From UBA9554 sp038205135 (GTDB lineage: Bacteria > Pseudomonadota > Alphaproteobacteria > Rhodobacterales > Rhodobacteraceae): a stretch of DNA of 64,000 nucleotides. The translations under genes were made by a program, and so were the position numbers. How positions within the stretch are numbered: the stretch's first letter is position 1; the number at the start of each line of letters is the position of its first letter. Where the stretch lies: positions 1-64,000 of the forward strand of contig JBBRCF010000002.1 of NCBI GenBank assembly GCA_038205135.1, read 5' to 3'. Of the stretch, positions 62,589 to 64,000 are shown one piece after another. A model generated the notes under the pieces. That model saw only the letters and a list, made by a program, of their open reading frames with translations. It did no database searches and was not told where the DNA came from.

Positions 62589-62837
62589 TCAGGCGGTGAT
62601 CATCTTGTACAGCCGGTCCTTCAGCGCCGCGCGGGTCTTGCGCAGTTCGGTTTCGGCCAGATTGTCCATCGGATCGATCTTGGTTTCCGCGCGGTGCACG
62701 GCGCGGTTCACGGCGCGGTTCACGGCGTGGTATTCCTCGGCCAGCTTGGCAAAATGCGGATCCGACACTTTCAAAGCGTGGATGCGGTCGGAATGCGCCG
62801 GGATTTCTTCGTGCAATTCGTGGGGGGTATGGGACAT
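62589..62837 (-). CDS. YdcH/DUF465 small protein
   Basis: An 82-residue helical protein of the YdcH family: HELHEEIPAHSDRIHALKVS, FAKLAEEYHAVNRAVNRAVH and MDNLAETELRKTRAALKD. Usual relatives have a single VNR-IHR element here; this one has VNRA twice followed by VHRA, from a 12-bp repeat. The role is unknown. The start at 62837 matches the family. Confidence 0.83.
   Translation of the reverse strand: MSHTPHELHEEIPAHSDRIHALKVSDPHFAKLAEEYHAVNRAVNRAVHRAETKIDPMDNLAETELRKTRAALKDRLYKMITA
62689..62724 (-). repeat. 12-bp tandem array inside the YdcH gene
   Basis: GCGCGGTGCACG (62689), GCGCGGTTCACG (62701) and GCGCGGTTCACG (62713). It encodes VNRA-VNRA-VHRA on the minus strand. No CCAG core. Confidence 0.85.
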
Positions 62838-62906
62838 GTTTGCCTTCTGCTGGGTTCGATCAGGCGCTACCTTATCTCGCCCCGGCGCGGCGCATATTGA
62901 CACGGA

Positions 62907-63464
62907 TCAATTCATCTCTGCGCCGTATTCCAGGATCAGCGGCACGATGATCTCTTCCTCATCCGCCAGATGGCGGTCAAGGAAACGCCGAAACGCCGCC
63001 TGCGCCGCCTCCAGCCGCCCCAGCGCATCCTGCACGGGGGCCCCGGATTTCAGCGCCGACAGCACGGTATTGGTGGCCTCGGCCAGCGCATGAATATGGC
63101 CGTCCAGCGCGTGGTGGTCGCTATCCAGCATTTCAAACCCCTGCACCAGACGTTGATCCAGCGCGGCGAATTTCGGGAAGTAATGCTGATCCTCGATACC
63201 ATGATGGCCGTGCAGCTCGTTCAGGAAAAACCCGGTGTAACGCGCCAGTTCCGGCGCAAAGCGAGGTTTCGGCGCGTCGATCTGGGCCTGCGTGTCGGTC
63301 AGGATCTTGTCCATCACCTGCCGGAACATGCCGTGCCGTTCCAGCCAGAACGCCGTCAGACCATTGAAATTGGCATGCCCCGTCCAGACCGCCCGCGGGT
63401 AACGGTCGGCAAGGAAACGCAGGTGCGGCGGCAGGCCCGTGCGGGCATCAAGAGCGAGTTTCAT
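62907..63464 (-). CDS. Hemerythrin-domain protein
   Basis: A 185-residue four-helix protein with the hemerythrin ligands in order: FWLERHGMFRQVMD, LHGHHGIEDQHYFPKFAALD (H-x3-E-type site), DSDHHALDGHIHAL and RHLADEEEIIVPLILEYG. It probably binds a di-iron centre that senses O2 or NO or stores oxygen. The start is at 63464. Confidence 0.87.
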   Translation of the reverse strand: MKLALDARTGLPPHLRFLADRYPRAVWTGHANFNGLTAFWLERHGMFRQVMDKILTDTQAQIDAPKPRFAPELARYTGFFLNELHGHHGIEDQHYFPKFAALDQRLVQGFEMLDSDHHALDGHIHALAEATNTVLSALKSGAPVQDALGRLEAAQAAFRRFLDRHLADEEEIIVPLILEYGAEMN

Positions 63465-63529
63465 TGCATTGAATTAGCAAACCACTGCGCCGCCGCCAGC
63501 CCCGAATGGCTGCACACGGGCTGTGCGTT

Positions 63530-64000
63530 TCAGACCTTGGATGCGCGCCACCCCGCCGTGCGGGCTTCAGTGGCGGTGCAGAACCAGCGTTCGCCCTTGC
63601 CCGGCTCGATCTTGGTCTTGTCGTAATAGCGCTGGCCCGGCACGTGATAGATCCGGTCACCCTTGGACGAGATGTTGCCCTTGATCGCGCAGGACGTCGA
63701 CGCCGGAACAACCGGTGAACCCGCAGGTGCGGACGACACAGGTGCGGACGACACAGGTGCGGACGACCGCGGCGCCGGCGCGGCACGGCGAAACGCCTCG
63801 GGCGACTGCGCCTGCATGGCCCAAAGGCCCCGGTCGGCCTTGGCAGCGGCGGTTTCCAGCGCGACATAATCTTTGGAATACCGGCGATAGGCGGTGGCCA
63901 GCCCCGCGCTGACCAGCGCCGCGCCGATGTCCTTCCCCGCAACAGTGCAGCGCGCCACCGCGCGGCCATACCTGTCGATATCCCGCGTGGCACAGTTCGC
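63530..64000 (-). CDS. Thermonuclease-like (SNase) protein, 5' part cut by window edge
   Basis: The frame runs past the right edge. The visible 156 residues start ANCATRDIDRYGRAVARCTV, continue with AALVSAGLATAYRRYSKDYV, and ETAAAKADRGLWAMQ, the C-terminal end of the staphylococcal-nuclease fold. An Ala/Ser/Pro linker with SSAPV repeats follows, then a C-terminal Cys-containing domain (SCAIKGNISSKGDRIYHVPG, GERWFCTATEARTAGWRAS). The catalytic Arg/Glu of the first half lie outside the window, so activity cannot be judged. Confidence 0.8.
   Translation of the reverse strand, partial: ANCATRDIDRYGRAVARCTVAGKDIGAALVSAGLATAYRRYSKDYVALETAAAKADRGLWAMQAQSPEAFRRAAPAPRSSAPVSSAPVSSAPAGSPVVPASTSCAIKGNISSKGDRIYHVPGQRYYDKTKIEPGKGERWFCTATEARTAGWRASKV
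63723..63767 (-). repeat. 15-bp tandem array in the nuclease-like gene
   Basis: GCAGGTGCGGACGAC (63723), then ACAGGTGCGGACGAC at 63738 and 63753. On the minus strand it encodes SSAPV-SSAPV-SSAPA, the linker after the nuclease domain. Confidence 0.88.

Overview
The window is one 64 kb stretch of a high-GC alphaproteobacterial chromosome, most likely from the Rhodobacterales (Rhodobacteraceae). This rests on gene content and order: the pccB...pccA / sulfotransferase-like / methylmalonyl-CoA mutase locus with a PccR-type regulator, the rpiA-gor-hflK-hflC-degP run, a short bacterial ProS, HdaA next to a PerM-type permease, and GTTC-N7-GTTC SOS boxes. Genes are packed tightly with many 1-4 bp start/stop overlaps. 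I see no rRNA, tRNA, insertion sequence, prophage or CRISPR array.

Layout. 1-5.8 kb: partial xseA, purD, a PAS-LuxR regulator, a 2Fe-2S ferredoxin, and an SOS-box-preceded stub that is only the C-terminal OB domain of the error-prone polymerase DnaE2. 5.8-12.1 kb: a leftward run rpiA, gor, hflK, hflC, degP (sugar phosphate metabolism, thiol redox, membrane proteostasis). 12.4-22.9 kb: a GST, serine dehydratase, an internally shortened DsrE-like gene, an SOS-box-preceded imuA without imuB/dnaE2 beside it, a DapA-family aldolase, RidA, an MFS carrier, metG, a Ni/Co exporter with its DUF1007 partner, and a hydrolase. 23-36 kb: valS (with an in-frame palindromic insertion), a second GST, parE, a metal-motif lipoprotein, three tandem cytochromes c, a thioesterase, a YdcZ-type protein, lolD-lolC and proS. 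36-45.9 kb: a pentapeptide-repeat pseudogene, fasciclin, a PepSY / cytochrome b561 / membrane LuxR operon, PerM, HdaA, and the polyphosphate pair ppk-ppx. 45.9-49.2 kb: small exported protein, EEP nuclease, TerB-DnaJ protein, GNAT, VOC. 49.3-62.6 kb: a decayed nhaA and the propionyl-CoA to succinyl-CoA pathway (pccB, pccA, mutase) with PccR and TTTGCAAA sites in both relevant promoters. 62.6-64 kb: YdcH, hemerythrin and a partial nuclease-like gene.

Three things stand out. First, an apparently dismantled imuA-imuB-dnaE2 mutagenesis cassette: two separate pieces, each with a LexA-type box almost touching its start codon. Second, many short tandem arrays with a 12 or 15 bp period. Seven of them share a CCAG (or CTGG) core, and they occur in coding ends and in intergenic DNA in both orientations. 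Third, several recently broken or remodelled genes (pentapeptide gene with a 17 bp duplication and a nonsense codon, nhaA, DsrE-like) together with dispersed palindromic elements. No gene cluster in the window is an obviously new defence or biosynthetic system.
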